This document shows, one piece after another, positions 18,245 through 27,532 of a DNA stretch of 64,000 bases. This DNA is from Vibrio anguillarum (GTDB taxonomy: Bacteria; Pseudomonadota; Gammaproteobacteria; Enterobacterales; Vibrionaceae). Position numbers and translations under genes: made by a program. The stretch covers positions 16,068 through 80,067 of the forward strand of contig NZ_JAHGUP010000024.1 of NCBI RefSeq assembly GCF_001989995.2. Reading direction: 5' to 3'. The notes below the pieces were generated by a model. That model was not told the DNA's origin. It searched no databases and worked only from the letters and a program-made list of their open reading frames with translations. Position 1 is the stretch's first letter. Each line of letters opens with the position of its first letter.

Positions 18245-19927
18245 ATGAAAACAGCGTATTATAGCGTGTGGCTAGATGAGCACGCCAACCAACTGAACCC
18301 TGCGTTTGAGCAAATTTTCCAGACAGTGAAAGCGCATTTTTTTGCTCGCGATCCCAATCGTTGGCCTTTGTATCGTATTCACGAGATCGCCCGTTGGCTT
18401 GAAGAGCGAAAAATTGATGCGCCAACCGTGATAAATACTGCATTGCAGCAACAATTACGGCATTCAAACACCATTCCTCGACACTCGAGCCACGCCATTC
18501 ACCCTTTTAACGACTTAGCGCTTTATGCCGCCAAACGTTCAAAAAACTGGGATGACCCTCGCTCAGTGGAAAATGTGATCTCGACACCTTGTGATCCGGC
18601 CATTCACGGTGCGCTACTTGCGACTATTGCCAACCCTAACTTGGTTTATAGCGAATATGCGGGAGATGCCATTGAACTGGAAAAATTAGTCGTGCGGCAA
18701 ATCGCGCATTTAGCTGGTTATGATAGTGATCAAGCGACTGGAGTATTCACACAAGGAGGTACATTTTGTAATTTGTACGGCTATCTATTAGGTATTCGAA
18801 AAGTGTTGCCAAAGTCAGCTCTGAATGGTTTGGCGGGAGAAGATTACAGGATATTCAATTCAGAAGCGGGTCACTATTCAAACATGACAAATTTGTCGTT
18901 GTTGGGGGTTGATGTTCAAGGTAAAGCGATTCGGATCAAAGTTAAAGATAACAATGAAATGGATTTGGCTGAATTAGACCAACAATTGATTTTCTGTTTT
19001 AAAAATGGCATTGCTGTTCCTAGCATAATGCTGACATTTGGCAGTACCGATACCTTCGCAACTGATGATATTGAACAGGTTTATGCGATAAGAGAAAGAA
19101 GATGCCAAGAATATGCGATTTCGATAAAACCACATATTCATGTTGATGCTGCTGTTGGGTGGAGTATGTTGTTTTTTCAAGAGTATGATTTTGAACGCAA
19201 CCCTTTATCGCTTAATCGTGCAACATTGACGGGTATTGAATCCTTATTGCCGAGGATTAAAAGTTTACAATTAGCGGATTCATTTACGGTCGATTTTCAA
19301 AAATGGGGTTATGTCCCTTATACTTCCAGCTTGGTGATGCTCAAAAACAAACACGATCTCGCGGTATTAAAAACAGACCCCGGTTATTACTCCTACTTTG
19401 AACATGCTCAAAGAGAAGAGAGCCATTTGCAATCGACCATTGAATGTTCACGCAGTGCCGTGGGTGTTTTTTCTGCCTATTCAGCACTGCAACATTTAGG
19501 TATCGAAGGCTACCAAACCGTGATTGGTCATACATTGCAAAATGCTAATTATTTACGCTGCCAATTAGCCGCTCTACCACACTGCAAGGTGGCAGCAGTA
19601 GAAAACCAAGGGCCAAGTGTTACTTTTCGTCTCTATGATCCACAGAAAGTGACGTGTGCTGAATCGATGTTTGAGCAAGAAATGAACGTCGCACGTCAGG
19701 GCTCTATGGTTGATTCGATAGTAGAGAATACGCTCTACCATCGTCATCAGTTCTTATCTCATAAAGGCCAGCATCTCAACACCAATTGGGTCGATTCGAT
19801 TGCGCGCACTCATTATGATGACACTGGACATTGCTTACATATTCCGGGAGAAAAAGCGGTTTTAATGAACCCCAATACCACCCGAAAACATATCGAACAG
19901 TTTTGCCAAAACATTGTTCGGCGCTAG
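18245..19927 (+). CDS. Group II PLP-dependent amino-acid decarboxylase, substrate unknown
   Basis: A 560-residue fold-I PLP enzyme of the glutamate/aspartate/diaminobutyrate decarboxylase family. Landmarks: FTQGGTFCNLYGYLLG (phosphate loop), NSEAGHYSNMTNLSLLG (ring-stacking His), IHVDAAVGW (Asp to the pyridine nitrogen) and DSFTVDFQKWGYVPYTSS with the Schiff-base Lys. Classical members have His-Lys at the last site; here it is Gln-Lys, which may change substrate or reaction type. GGAGAG sits six bases before the ATG. Upstream speAB makes putrescine, so an amine-producing role is plausible, but aspartate, glutamate, diaminobutyrate or tyrosine are all open. Confidence 0.8.
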   Translation: MKTAYYSVWLDEHANQLNPAFEQIFQTVKAHFFARDPNRWPLYRIHEIARWLEERKIDAPTVINTALQQQLRHSNTIPRHSSHAIHPFNDLALYAAKRSKNWDDPRSVENVISTPCDPAIHGALLATIANPNLVYSEYAGDAIELEKLVVRQIAHLAGYDSDQATGVFTQGGTFCNLYGYLLGIRKVLPKSALNGLAGEDYRIFNSEAGHYSNMTNLSLLGVDVQGKAIRIKVKDNNEMDLAELDQQLIFCFKNGIAVPSIMLTFGSTDTFATDDIEQVYAIRERRCQEYAISIKPHIHVDAAVGWSMLFFQEYDFERNPLSLNRATLTGIESLLPRIKSLQLADSFTVDFQKWGYVPYTSSLVMLKNKHDLAVLKTDPGYYSYFEHAQREESHLQSTIECSRSAVGVFSAYSALQHLGIEGYQTVIGHTLQNANYLRCQLAALPHCKVAAVENQGPSVTFRLYDPQKVTCAESMFEQEMNVARQGSMVDSIVENTLYHRHQFLSHKGQHLNTNWVDSIARTHYDDTGHCLHIPGEKAVLMNPNTTRKHIEQFCQNIVRR

Positions 19928-20085
19928 CCATGGAAAGGGTGAGCGCGAACTGAAATGAATGACTAGTCACGTCAATGTAATGTTATTTTTCACCACGGAT
20001 GCGGTATGAAGAATGTATTACCATGTGCGCGTGATATTAACCTGAATGTTACATTTTAGATAACAAGCTGTCTCAAGGAACGATA

Positions 20086-20805
20086 ATGAAAAAACAACTG
20101 TTGACCCTAGCAATTAGCGTTTGCTTTACCTATGTGGCGCAAGCGAATGAATGGGGATATGAAGGTGAACGTGGCCCTGAACATTGGGGACATGTTTCTA
20201 AAATTTGTGAAATGGGTAAAAATCAAAGCCCAATTGATATCAATGGCCTCGTTGAAGCTGATTTAAAATCTTTGGATATCCACTATTCAGGCGTTGTGGG
20301 TGCATTGACCAACAATGGACACACGCTGCAAGCCTCAGTTTCAGGAAAAAATACACTGGTAGTGGATGGTACAGAATTCGAACTCAAACAATTTCACTTC
20401 CATACCCCTTCTGAAAACTTGATTAAAGGACAACAATATCCTTTAGAAGCGCATTTTGTGCATGCTGATGCAGCTGGCAATCTGGCAGTTTTGGCGGTGA
20501 TGTTTGAAACGGGCGCACAGAATGAACCATTAGCTCAGCTTACTGCGGAGTTGCCTAAAGTTGGGACGAGTGTGCAGTTAGCAAAAGGGTTAGCAGTACA
20601 GTCACTGTTACCTAAGCGAGATGAGTATTACCGTTTTAATGGGTCACTCACAACGCCGCCTTGCAGTGAAGGTGTGAGATGGTTGGTGGTCAAGCAGCCG
20701 AAAAGTTTGTCACAGCAACAAAGTACAGCACTACATAGTGTGATGGGAAATAACAATCGGCCCATACAAGCTCACAATGCTCGCTTAGTGCTAGAAAAAG
20801 AATAA
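20086..20805 (+). CDS. Periplasmic alpha-type carbonic anhydrase
   Basis: Reversible hydration of CO2 in the periplasm. A signal peptide (MKKQLLTLAISVCFTYVAQA) precedes the mature start NEWGYEG. The alpha-carbonic anhydrase core is clear: HWGHVSKICEMGKNQSPIDI, the zinc ligands in LKQFHFHTPSEN (two His) and PLEAHFVH (third His), and the substrate-pocket segment FNGSLTTPPCSEGVRW. Two cysteines (C43-like and TTPPC) are placed for the family disulphide. Length 239 is normal. AAGGAACGATA precedes the ATG. It stands alone, transcribed away from the convergent GGDEF-EAL gene. Confidence 0.95.
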   Translation: MKKQLLTLAISVCFTYVAQANEWGYEGERGPEHWGHVSKICEMGKNQSPIDINGLVEADLKSLDIHYSGVVGALTNNGHTLQASVSGKNTLVVDGTEFELKQFHFHTPSENLIKGQQYPLEAHFVHADAAGNLAVLAVMFETGAQNEPLAQLTAELPKVGTSVQLAKGLAVQSLLPKRDEYYRFNGSLTTPPCSEGVRWLVVKQPKSLSQQQSTALHSVMGNNNRPIQAHNARLVLEKE

Positions 20806-20925
20806 CAACGTTCTTTAAGCGATTTGAAGTCGCAGTCGGGCTCACAGGGTTTACTACTTCCTTTCCGCTCTGCTTCTTCAAATTTTAGGTGTAAGTGCTT
20901 AATTTAGCTAAGCTATTTTTTGTGC

Positions 20926-22641
20926 TTATCCATTGACGGCATTTAATGTATAGCGGCTTGCACTGGCTAAAGATAGTGGTTTTGAAAACCAATAGCCTTG
21001 TAAATAAGTTGCCCCCATCTCTTTAAATTTTTGGTACATGTCGCCATTTTCAACCCCCTCAATAACAATGTCGACGCCATTGGTGTGACAAAACTGGATG
21101 AGAAAGGCTAAATATTGTTCTGATGCTGGGTTGGTCAGTGTTTTCCATACAATGCTTTTGTCTATTTTAATTTGATTGAGGGGCAAATCAAAGAAGCTAT
21201 TGAGTGAGCTAAAACCAGCTCCAAAATCATCCAGCGACAGTTGAAACCCCATTTCATTTAAGGAGTGAAGCTGGTTAATCGCATTTTTATCGCCATCGAG
21301 TATGACAGTTTCCGTCAGTTCTAACACAATAGAAGAGGGCAATACAGCGGAAGCCTTAGCCATCGTTAGTATCTGTTGTGGGAAGTCACTTTTCAGAAGT
21401 TGCAGGACTGAAACATTAATATTAACCCGAATATTGACCCCATTTTGTTTATTGTAACGGCCAATAAACTCACAGGCTTTTTTGAAGACAAAATAGCCTA
21501 AATCAACAATCAGCCCCTTTTTTTCTGCAACGGGAATAAATTCGTCCGGGAAAATCTCACCAAACTCTTTTGAGCGCCAGCGGACTAAGGCTTCAAAGCT
21601 GGATACCTGTCCTGATTGTGCATGAATAATGGGTTGGAATTTCACAGATAATGAACGTTGAGCTAATGCTTCCTTTAAGCCTCTTTCGATGAAGAAATAA
21701 CGATCAACGTTCTTTTGAATTCGGCCACTGTAAATTTCGATACGAGAATGATTTTTGGCACTGGCAAATTGGCAAGTTCGTGATGCAATATTTAACAACT
21801 CATCGGCAGATATAGCACGGTTTATCTCAGGATAGACACCAATGCTAATATCATTACCATAGAGGTGCCCATGCTCCGTGGCGGATTTCGAATAGTGCTT
21901 CATTATTTGAGAGCAGATATGCTTGAGCTCATCGTATGAGCGTTCTCCTCTAAGTAATATGGCAAAATCGTCAGAGCGAATACGGTAAAAATCAGCAAAT
22001 TCATCGGGCAGTTCACGCAGTGCACTTACGACGTGATTCAGTAAATCTTTAACAATATCTGAGCCGTATTGATTGAGATAAGACTTAATATCTTCAAGTT
22101 GGATGTAGATAAGTGAATAAGGCTCTCCAATTTTGAGTGCTTTCTCATCAATATCGAGCAGTAATTTACTTCGATTATAGAGGCCTGATGAGCTGTCAAA
22201 AAATGCAGCTTGATGAATGTAATCTTCCATCAATTTTTGATCGGAGATATCTTTATGGCTACCCACCATAAAATGTTCACCGTTCACACTTTTTGTGACC
22301 GCATTCCCCTCTAACCAGATATATTGACCATTTGCTTTTTTGACTCGGTATTGAATCGATTCCCTTGATTCAGTGGTGCTGATATGCTTGTCGACGCGGC
22401 TGTTGAGCAGTGCACGATCCATAGGATGAACCAAACTCAGCCAATCAGCATAGGAAATAGTTTCGCTGTTTACACCAAATTGTACATAAAATGTTGGATT
22501 ATAGAGCACCATGTTTCCATCGCTGCTCATATAAAACAGACCTTGACTAAAAAAATCGAGAATATGAACCAGACGCTGCTTTGCAACGGCACTGTCTAGG
22601 TCTGAAATTGAATACTCTTCCTGCGGAAATGACATGGTCAT
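20926..22641 (-). CDS. PAS-GGDEF-EAL protein, probable c-di-GMP phosphodiesterase
   Basis: A 571-residue cytoplasmic c-di-GMP signalling protein with no membrane segment. An N-terminal PAS/PAC sensor (about 20-145, with a PAC-like WLEGNAVTKSVNGEHF) is followed by a GGDEF domain (about 150-300) whose active site is degenerate (IRSDDFAILL instead of GGDEF). The C-terminal EAL domain (about 315-565) keeps the metal and catalytic residues: FEALVRW, NVSVLQL, LELTET, LDDFGAGFSSL, IKIDKS, IEGVEN and QGYWFSKPL. The likely activity is therefore breakdown of c-di-GMP, modulated by whatever the PAS domain senses. The first ATG follows AGGATTAAC. Confidence 0.9.
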   Translation of the reverse strand: MTMSFPQEEYSISDLDSAVAKQRLVHILDFFSQGLFYMSSDGNMVLYNPTFYVQFGVNSETISYADWLSLVHPMDRALLNSRVDKHISTTESRESIQYRVKKANGQYIWLEGNAVTKSVNGEHFMVGSHKDISDQKLMEDYIHQAAFFDSSSGLYNRSKLLLDIDEKALKIGEPYSLIYIQLEDIKSYLNQYGSDIVKDLLNHVVSALRELPDEFADFYRIRSDDFAILLRGERSYDELKHICSQIMKHYSKSATEHGHLYGNDISIGVYPEINRAISADELLNIASRTCQFASAKNHSRIEIYSGRIQKNVDRYFFIERGLKEALAQRSLSVKFQPIIHAQSGQVSSFEALVRWRSKEFGEIFPDEFIPVAEKKGLIVDLGYFVFKKACEFIGRYNKQNGVNIRVNINVSVLQLLKSDFPQQILTMAKASAVLPSSIVLELTETVILDGDKNAINQLHSLNEMGFQLSLDDFGAGFSSLNSFFDLPLNQIKIDKSIVWKTLTNPASEQYLAFLIQFCHTNGVDIVIEGVENGDMYQKFKEMGATYLQGYWFSKPLSLASASRYTLNAVNG

Positions 22642-22890
22642 GTTAATCCTAATTCAAGCGAAAGCAGCAATGGATGATAATAGTGAGTCTTGATCCAAAA
22701 CATTGCTTTATGACTCATCTTTAAAGAGTACTATAACGCTTGTACTAAGATGTCTCAATTATAAAACTATTGATTCATCAATTAGGCACAAGTTATCAGT
22801 TTATTTCACGGAAGTTGTTATTTCTGAAACGAAATGGTGAGACTTAAATAACGTAGGATCGCATCGTGCGGTTTATTCGTTGTGGAAAGA
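22642..22890. other. Intergenic region with no recognisable gene
   Basis: About 250 bp between the GGDEF-EAL gene and the gsk terminator. It holds the minus-strand promoter region of the GGDEF-EAL gene. I see no ORF with a ribosome site, no hairpin and no repeat. Confidence 0.6.
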
Positions 22891-22918
22891 ATAAAAGCGA
22901 CAAATTGTCGCTTTTATT
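22891..22918 (-). terminator. Terminator of gsk
   Basis: AAAAGCGACAA / TTGTCGCTTTT forms an 11-bp stem with runs of A and T on its flanks, so it can act on both strands. It lies 20 bp after the gsk stop. Confidence 0.85.
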
Positions 22919-22937
22919 CATGTAGAAGTCATACGAT

Positions 22938-24242
22938 TTAACGATCCCAATACGCTTCTTCTAGGCTATCTTCACGTTCTGGTAATGCTCGCGATAAACG
23001 AGGAGAGTGCTGTGTGAGCACTTCGTAGCTGACACGGTTTGCATATTTGCAGATCTGAGATAACGAAGAGTAAGTGAGATATGGCACATCATGTTTGGCA
23101 GAGTTTGGAACATTACGTTGATGATAACTATTCGCAGCCATATCGTGCAATAAAGCCGATAGCGCTCCGTCTCCCGCTCCGTTAGTGTTTTTGATTTCCA
23201 ATGGGCCACCCAAGTAAGGGCCAATGTGTGAATACACTTTTATTGGGTTGAGACAGTCTTGTTTTCGCATCGCACGGCTAAATTCGTACTTGTTAAATTC
23301 AGCAATATTACCCGGTAGGAGAGGCAGTTCAGTTTCGCGCTTTGCACTTTCATCAGTGTAGCTAGCCATATAAAGACCCACGGGCCCCGCGGTGCAGAGG
23401 ATTAAATCTACCCATTCGAGTGCTTTGTTAGCCGCAAGCAGTGGATCTTTCTCACCAGTTAACGCTTCACCTTCTTCTTCATTCATGGCGACGACTGTGA
23501 TGTTTTCTTTGATGTAGTCTTGCCACCACTTCGCATTACCTTCAATTACATACTTAGTGCCTAGGGTTAACACCACTGGAATGTGCTTGGATTTAGCGAT
23601 CTCAATAGCGCGTTTGACCGCAAGTGGCATTGGATCTTCGGGCTTTCCACGCATTAAGTAAGAAGAAACAACTAAAGCGGAAGCTTTTTCAAAAACCTCT
23701 TCAGGAACACTATCGGGGCGAAGTTTATTCATATGCCCTTCATTAATGGCGAAGGTGCGCTCTCCATCATCAGAAATTAGGGTGTAGCAACGCCCGATAG
23801 GACCATCGACAGTTTGAAGATGGTTTAGGTTCATGCGCGATGAGGTTCTACACAAATAACGATAGCTGTATGAGCCGACTTCAATATTTTTGGACATCAC
23901 GCCGAGCAAAACAGATTTGCTATCGGCCAACACAGAGTAGTTGTGCAGTGTGTTGCCAATCGTATCTCCCGGGTATTGGTGAGTAATTAAACCTCGTTCG
24001 ACTAACTCTTCATAGAGCGCATCGGCTTTGCTCTCTTCGAGCACCAGTGAGTGACCTTTACTCAATTGATGTTTCTCTAAGAACTCATTGTCTACACGGG
24101 CTTCAATATCAACAATGGTTTGCCCAACACCGACCACTGTTGGGCGGTGGAGCATAGCCGTTTGTTGAATTTGATTGACGAGAGGGTCACGAGCATGAGT
24201 CGGAAAATAGTGCTTAGATTTACGCTGTCCAGGAAACTTCAT
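22938..24242 (-). CDS. gsk: Inosine-guanosine kinase
   Basis: Purine salvage enzyme that phosphorylates guanosine and inosine with ATP. The 434 residues equal the length of E. coli Gsk. The ribokinase-fold (PfkB) signature is IKNTNGAGDGALSALLHD near residue 360, with GAGD supplying the catalytic Asp. VVGVGQTIVDIEARV at the N-terminus, YPGDTIGNTLHNYSVLAD for nucleoside recognition and VVAMNEEEGEALTG are also typical. It is monocistronic between two clear boundaries, with its own terminator. The ribosome site before the ATG is weak. Confidence 0.96.
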   Translation of the reverse strand: MKFPGQRKSKHYFPTHARDPLVNQIQQTAMLHRPTVVGVGQTIVDIEARVDNEFLEKHQLSKGHSLVLEESKADALYEELVERGLITHQYPGDTIGNTLHNYSVLADSKSVLLGVMSKNIEVGSYSYRYLCRTSSRMNLNHLQTVDGPIGRCYTLISDDGERTFAINEGHMNKLRPDSVPEEVFEKASALVVSSYLMRGKPEDPMPLAVKRAIEIAKSKHIPVVLTLGTKYVIEGNAKWWQDYIKENITVVAMNEEEGEALTGEKDPLLAANKALEWVDLILCTAGPVGLYMASYTDESAKRETELPLLPGNIAEFNKYEFSRAMRKQDCLNPIKVYSHIGPYLGGPLEIKNTNGAGDGALSALLHDMAANSYHQRNVPNSAKHDVPYLTYSSLSQICKYANRVSYEVLTQHSPRLSRALPEREDSLEEAYWDR

Positions 24243-24355
24243 GTTGAAAAATGAGAATTGAAAATTTCCCGTATCATATCACGGATGTGAAAGGTTCCTT
24301 TCATTTTTATTACATAAAAAAGTGAGCTAAATCCAGATCACCGAGGCGTTAGCGG

Positions 24356-24832
24356 CTATTTAGTGAGCGTTATGTCCGTACTATAAGCCTTAGTCCCCCA
24401 AAGCGGTACGGTCGATAGGCTGTGCTTGAAGCTACCATCTGTTTCTTTGGTAGTATAAGACAAGTAGATCAGGGTTTGATTTTCTGCATCGTAGATACGT
24501 CTGACTTTCATTGACTTGAAGAAAATGCTTTTTGACTTCTTAAACACGATTTCGCCTGATTTGCTCTTATCAATTTTCGCAATCATCTCTGGCGTAATGT
24601 CACCAGTCTGACGACACGAGATTGAGCTATCACTTGGATCAGAAAGACTCAAATTAGCCTCAATTGAAGCAATATGGCACGTAACACCAGTCACAATATC
24701 ATCACTTAGATTTTCGATTTTTACGTCTTTAAGCGTGAAAAATCCGAGCGATACATCGCCAACTTCATTGCTATCGCAGCCAACTAAACCAAAGCTAAGT
24801 ATGAATGCGGTGGTGATGAGTTTCTTGTTCAT
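24356..24832 (-). CDS. CreA-family lipoprotein
   Basis: A 158-residue exported protein. Starting at MNKKLITTAFILSFGLVGCD gives a signal sequence with lipobox LVGC; Asp directly after the Cys suggests retention at the inner membrane. The body matches the CreA family: VKNVTC-like VTGVTCHIAS, DSSISCRQTG, GEIVFKKSKSIFFKSMKVRRIYDAENQTLIYL and a C-terminal STVPLWGT (the last matching SAVPVMPW in E. coli CreA). E. coli CreA lies in the creABCD locus and its function is not established. Eleven extra N-terminal residues from an upstream start are rejected because they would bury the signal peptide. Confidence 0.8.
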   Translation of the reverse strand: MNKKLITTAFILSFGLVGCDSNEVGDVSLGFFTLKDVKIENLSDDIVTGVTCHIASIEANLSLSDPSDSSISCRQTGDITPEMIAKIDKSKSGEIVFKKSKSIFFKSMKVRRIYDAENQTLIYLSYTTKETDGSFKHSLSTVPLWGTKAYSTDITLTK

Positions 24833-25020
24833 GTCTATAATCCATTTATCCATCTTTCTGCACATGATAGCAGCATCAAAGGAGAATGATATAGGCTGTT
24901 ATGTTGATGTTTTGGCCAGCATATCTGCAGTTTAGATGAGGATAATGTGAGTAATGGCTTGTCGCATATCGATCTGGTCAGTATCCTGCTTGCAACAATG
25001 AGAAGAAGAAGTAAATAACA

Positions 25021-25530
25021 ATGATTAACCAACCTGACGTTGCCGCCATTAAAAACCAATGGCTATTTGACCAAGTGAATGTCGAATTTCCAACAGAAGA
25101 GAGCTTACAAGGTCGAGATCTCTACCAAAAAGCGGTTGTTCAACGCAGTTCTCGCCCTTTTATTGAGCTCACTGAGGAGCCTAACCTATCGTTGCTTGAA
25201 GAGGTTTATTTGGTTGATTTTCATCGGATGACAATATGGTTTGCTCTGTTGCAAGCAAGCTTATGGAGCGATAAAAACGATCAATCAAAAGTTATCGAAT
25301 TCTTTACCCAAATCATTTATTCAGCACCTTGCGAGCTTTACTTAGGTTTTCAAAACGGGGAGCCTGTGGCTGCTGGTATCGTCACCTCCACTTCACATGA
25401 GATACTCATCTCTGACATCGTTACTCTGGATAAAAATGCATTTGGAGGTGAAGATGTATTCACGCGGTTGTTGCTCGCAAAATGGCGTGCTAATCATGAG
25501 TGCAATGGTAATGTTTTTATAGAACAGTAG
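25021..25530 (+). CDS. Conserved hypothetical protein with GNAT-like C-terminal half
   Basis: Not recognised. The 169-residue soluble protein has no signal peptide or membrane segment. Residues 110-155 (CELYLGFQNGEPVAAGIVTSTSHEILISDIVTL) read like the central beta strands of a GNAT acetyltransferase, but no clear acetyl-CoA loop (RxxGxG/A) follows, so catalytic activity is doubtful. The codon use and start (AAGAAG upstream of ATG) look normal for a real gene. The 70-bp gap to the following sensor gene leaves co-transcription open. Confidence 0.65.
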   Translation: MINQPDVAAIKNQWLFDQVNVEFPTEESLQGRDLYQKAVVQRSSRPFIELTEEPNLSLLEEVYLVDFHRMTIWFALLQASLWSDKNDQSKVIEFFTQIIYSAPCELYLGFQNGEPVAAGIVTSTSHEILISDIVTLDKNAFGGEDVFTRLLLAKWRANHECNGNVFIEQ

Positions 25531-25600
25531 ATTGTCCTGATGAAATTGGTACTATAGCGCCTGGTTTGGTATTAATTTTAGCCTGCACGGAGAGCTATGT

Positions 25601-27391
25601 ATGAATAAACAGCAAATAACATATTGGCTTAGTTGGACTGCTATGGTCTGTTATGCGCTGTTTTTGTCGTTTCCTGCTAAGTCAACTCGCTGGGAGCCTA
25701 AAAATATTCTTGTGCTGCATTCATACGAATCATCTTATCAATGGACATATGAATTTCAAAAGGGCATTGATGCTGTAGTTAAGAGCAGCAAAACACCGAT
25801 TAAGCTCTCCATTGAATATCTTGATACAAAAAGAATTTATAGCCAAGAGTATCTTGAGGAGGCCAAAAAATACCTCCACGTTAAATATCGTGATTATCCA
25901 TTCGATGCGGTTATTATTACCGATGACAATGCGTTAAAGTTCACTAAAGGGCTCTCAAGCCTATTTAAACCAGATACGCCTATGGTTGCGGTTGGCATCA
26001 ACGACAAAAGTGCCACACTCGATGACATGACTAAGTACAATAAAATTATTTATGAATCTGAAGCTATTATAGAAAACTTCTATTTAATCAAATCATTACG
26101 TCCAAAACTCAAGAGAATCTATTATTTATCAGATCAAAGCCATACTTCGCAATTGATCCGAAAAAAAGTCGATGAAGTGCTGGCTACGGATCTTTTAAAA
26201 GGTATCGAGTTTATCGATATTAACTCCATCACTTTGGCTGAAGCAGAAAAGGTGCTATTCCAGATCTCCCCTGATGATGCGGTACTGCTATCGCACTTTA
26301 ATACAGAGATAAATCAAGGTGTTTACCATACTTATCAAGAGATTTCCTACCGCCTAGCACAAGCTAGCGCTGCCCCCATTTTTGTACTGTGGGAGTTTTA
26401 TATTCGTGATGGTATCGTTGGAGGGCATGTTAATCGTTCTGAGCAACTGGGAAAAGATATCTTGATGGCGTTAAACCAATTTGTATCATTAGATTTGGCC
26501 TCCGCAGTTGACATGCAAATCAGTAGTGCAAGAGCGGTTTTTGATTACCAAGCCATGCAGCGACATCAGATTGACATGAAAGCCTTGCCACAGGATGTGT
26601 TGGTTCTTAATCGTCCTCTCTCTTATTTTGAACAGCATTGGAAAGTGTTACTCGCGGCTAGCTTTATTATTCTCTGTTTACTGGTTGTGATTGTTATGCA
26701 AGGGGTGACCCTCAGACAAAAAAGAGAGCTTGGCGTCAAAAACCGTAAAATAGTGGTATTGCAAGAGCGTACATTAGCCGTACAGCGGGAAATGATTCAT
26801 TTACTCGGAGAAGCAATAGAAACGCGCTCTGGTGAAACGGGTAATCATGTTAAGCGGGTAGCAAGGCTCTCTGCGCTGCTGGCTCGTTTGTGCGGGTTAA
26901 CGCAGCGCGAGGTAGAAATGATCGAGATCATCAGCCCAATGCACGATGTGGGAAAAATTGCGATTCCAGAGTCGATTTTGGATAAGCCTGGAAAATTAAC
27001 ACCAGATGAGTGGGAAATTATGCAGACTCACACTACTGCTGGTTATAACATCCTCAATACAAGCGAAGGTGATATAACTAAATTAGCTGCGATTGTCGCG
27101 CATGAACACCATGAGCGTTGGGATGGTAAAGGTTATCCTAATCAGAAAAAAGGCACAGACATTCATATATTTGCTCGCATTACTGCGATAGCGGATGTGT
27201 TCGATGTTTTGCTAAGTGAGCGTTGTTATAAAGAAGCATGGCCGCTTGAGAATGTAGTAAGTTTATTTGAACGTGAAGGCGGTTTTCAGTTTGACCCTAC
27301 TTTAGTCAATTTATTGCTTAATCATTTGGATGATTTTATCCAAATCCGTAATTTGTATCCCGATACGACAAGCTATTACCGAGCCGGCTAA
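25601..27391 (+). CDS. Periplasmic-sensor HD-GYP c-di-GMP phosphodiesterase
   Basis: A 596-residue membrane protein. Signal anchor at about 8-27; periplasmic domain of the ABC substrate-binding (ABC_sub_bind) type at about 35-330, starting with ILVLHSYESSYQWTYEFQKG; membrane helix KVLLAASFIILCLLVVIVMQ near 350; short coiled coil; HD-GYP domain from about 400. The catalytic set is complete: HVKRVARLSALLARL, MHDVGKIAIPE, HTTAGYNIL, AHEHHERWDGKGYP and ITAIADVFDVL. The enzyme should hydrolyse c-di-GMP in the cytoplasm in response to a periplasmic small molecule. GGAGAG is six bases before the start. Confidence 0.93.
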   Translation: MNKQQITYWLSWTAMVCYALFLSFPAKSTRWEPKNILVLHSYESSYQWTYEFQKGIDAVVKSSKTPIKLSIEYLDTKRIYSQEYLEEAKKYLHVKYRDYPFDAVIITDDNALKFTKGLSSLFKPDTPMVAVGINDKSATLDDMTKYNKIIYESEAIIENFYLIKSLRPKLKRIYYLSDQSHTSQLIRKKVDEVLATDLLKGIEFIDINSITLAEAEKVLFQISPDDAVLLSHFNTEINQGVYHTYQEISYRLAQASAAPIFVLWEFYIRDGIVGGHVNRSEQLGKDILMALNQFVSLDLASAVDMQISSARAVFDYQAMQRHQIDMKALPQDVLVLNRPLSYFEQHWKVLLAASFIILCLLVVIVMQGVTLRQKRELGVKNRKIVVLQERTLAVQREMIHLLGEAIETRSGETGNHVKRVARLSALLARLCGLTQREVEMIEIISPMHDVGKIAIPESILDKPGKLTPDEWEIMQTHTTAGYNILNTSEGDITKLAAIVAHEHHERWDGKGYPNQKKGTDIHIFARITAIADVFDVLLSERCYKEAWPLENVVSLFEREGGFQFDPTLVNLLLNHLDDFIQIRNLYPDTTSYYRAG

Positions 27392-27532
27392 ATACCGCCC
27401 CATTGAGTATCAAAGAGTGATGTGGCTATAAGTTATGCATATCAACTCTTATCTTCGTTTCATTCTGTTAACTCAATCATTTTATACATTCACCTAGCGG
27501 TTAAAATTAAGCATTGGATGAAGGAAGTGTTT

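Noticed and set aside
20800..20820. TAACAACGTT after the carbonic anhydrase as another Qrr site
   Set aside because: Only nine bases match Qrr and it lies at a 3' end, so the match is probably chance.
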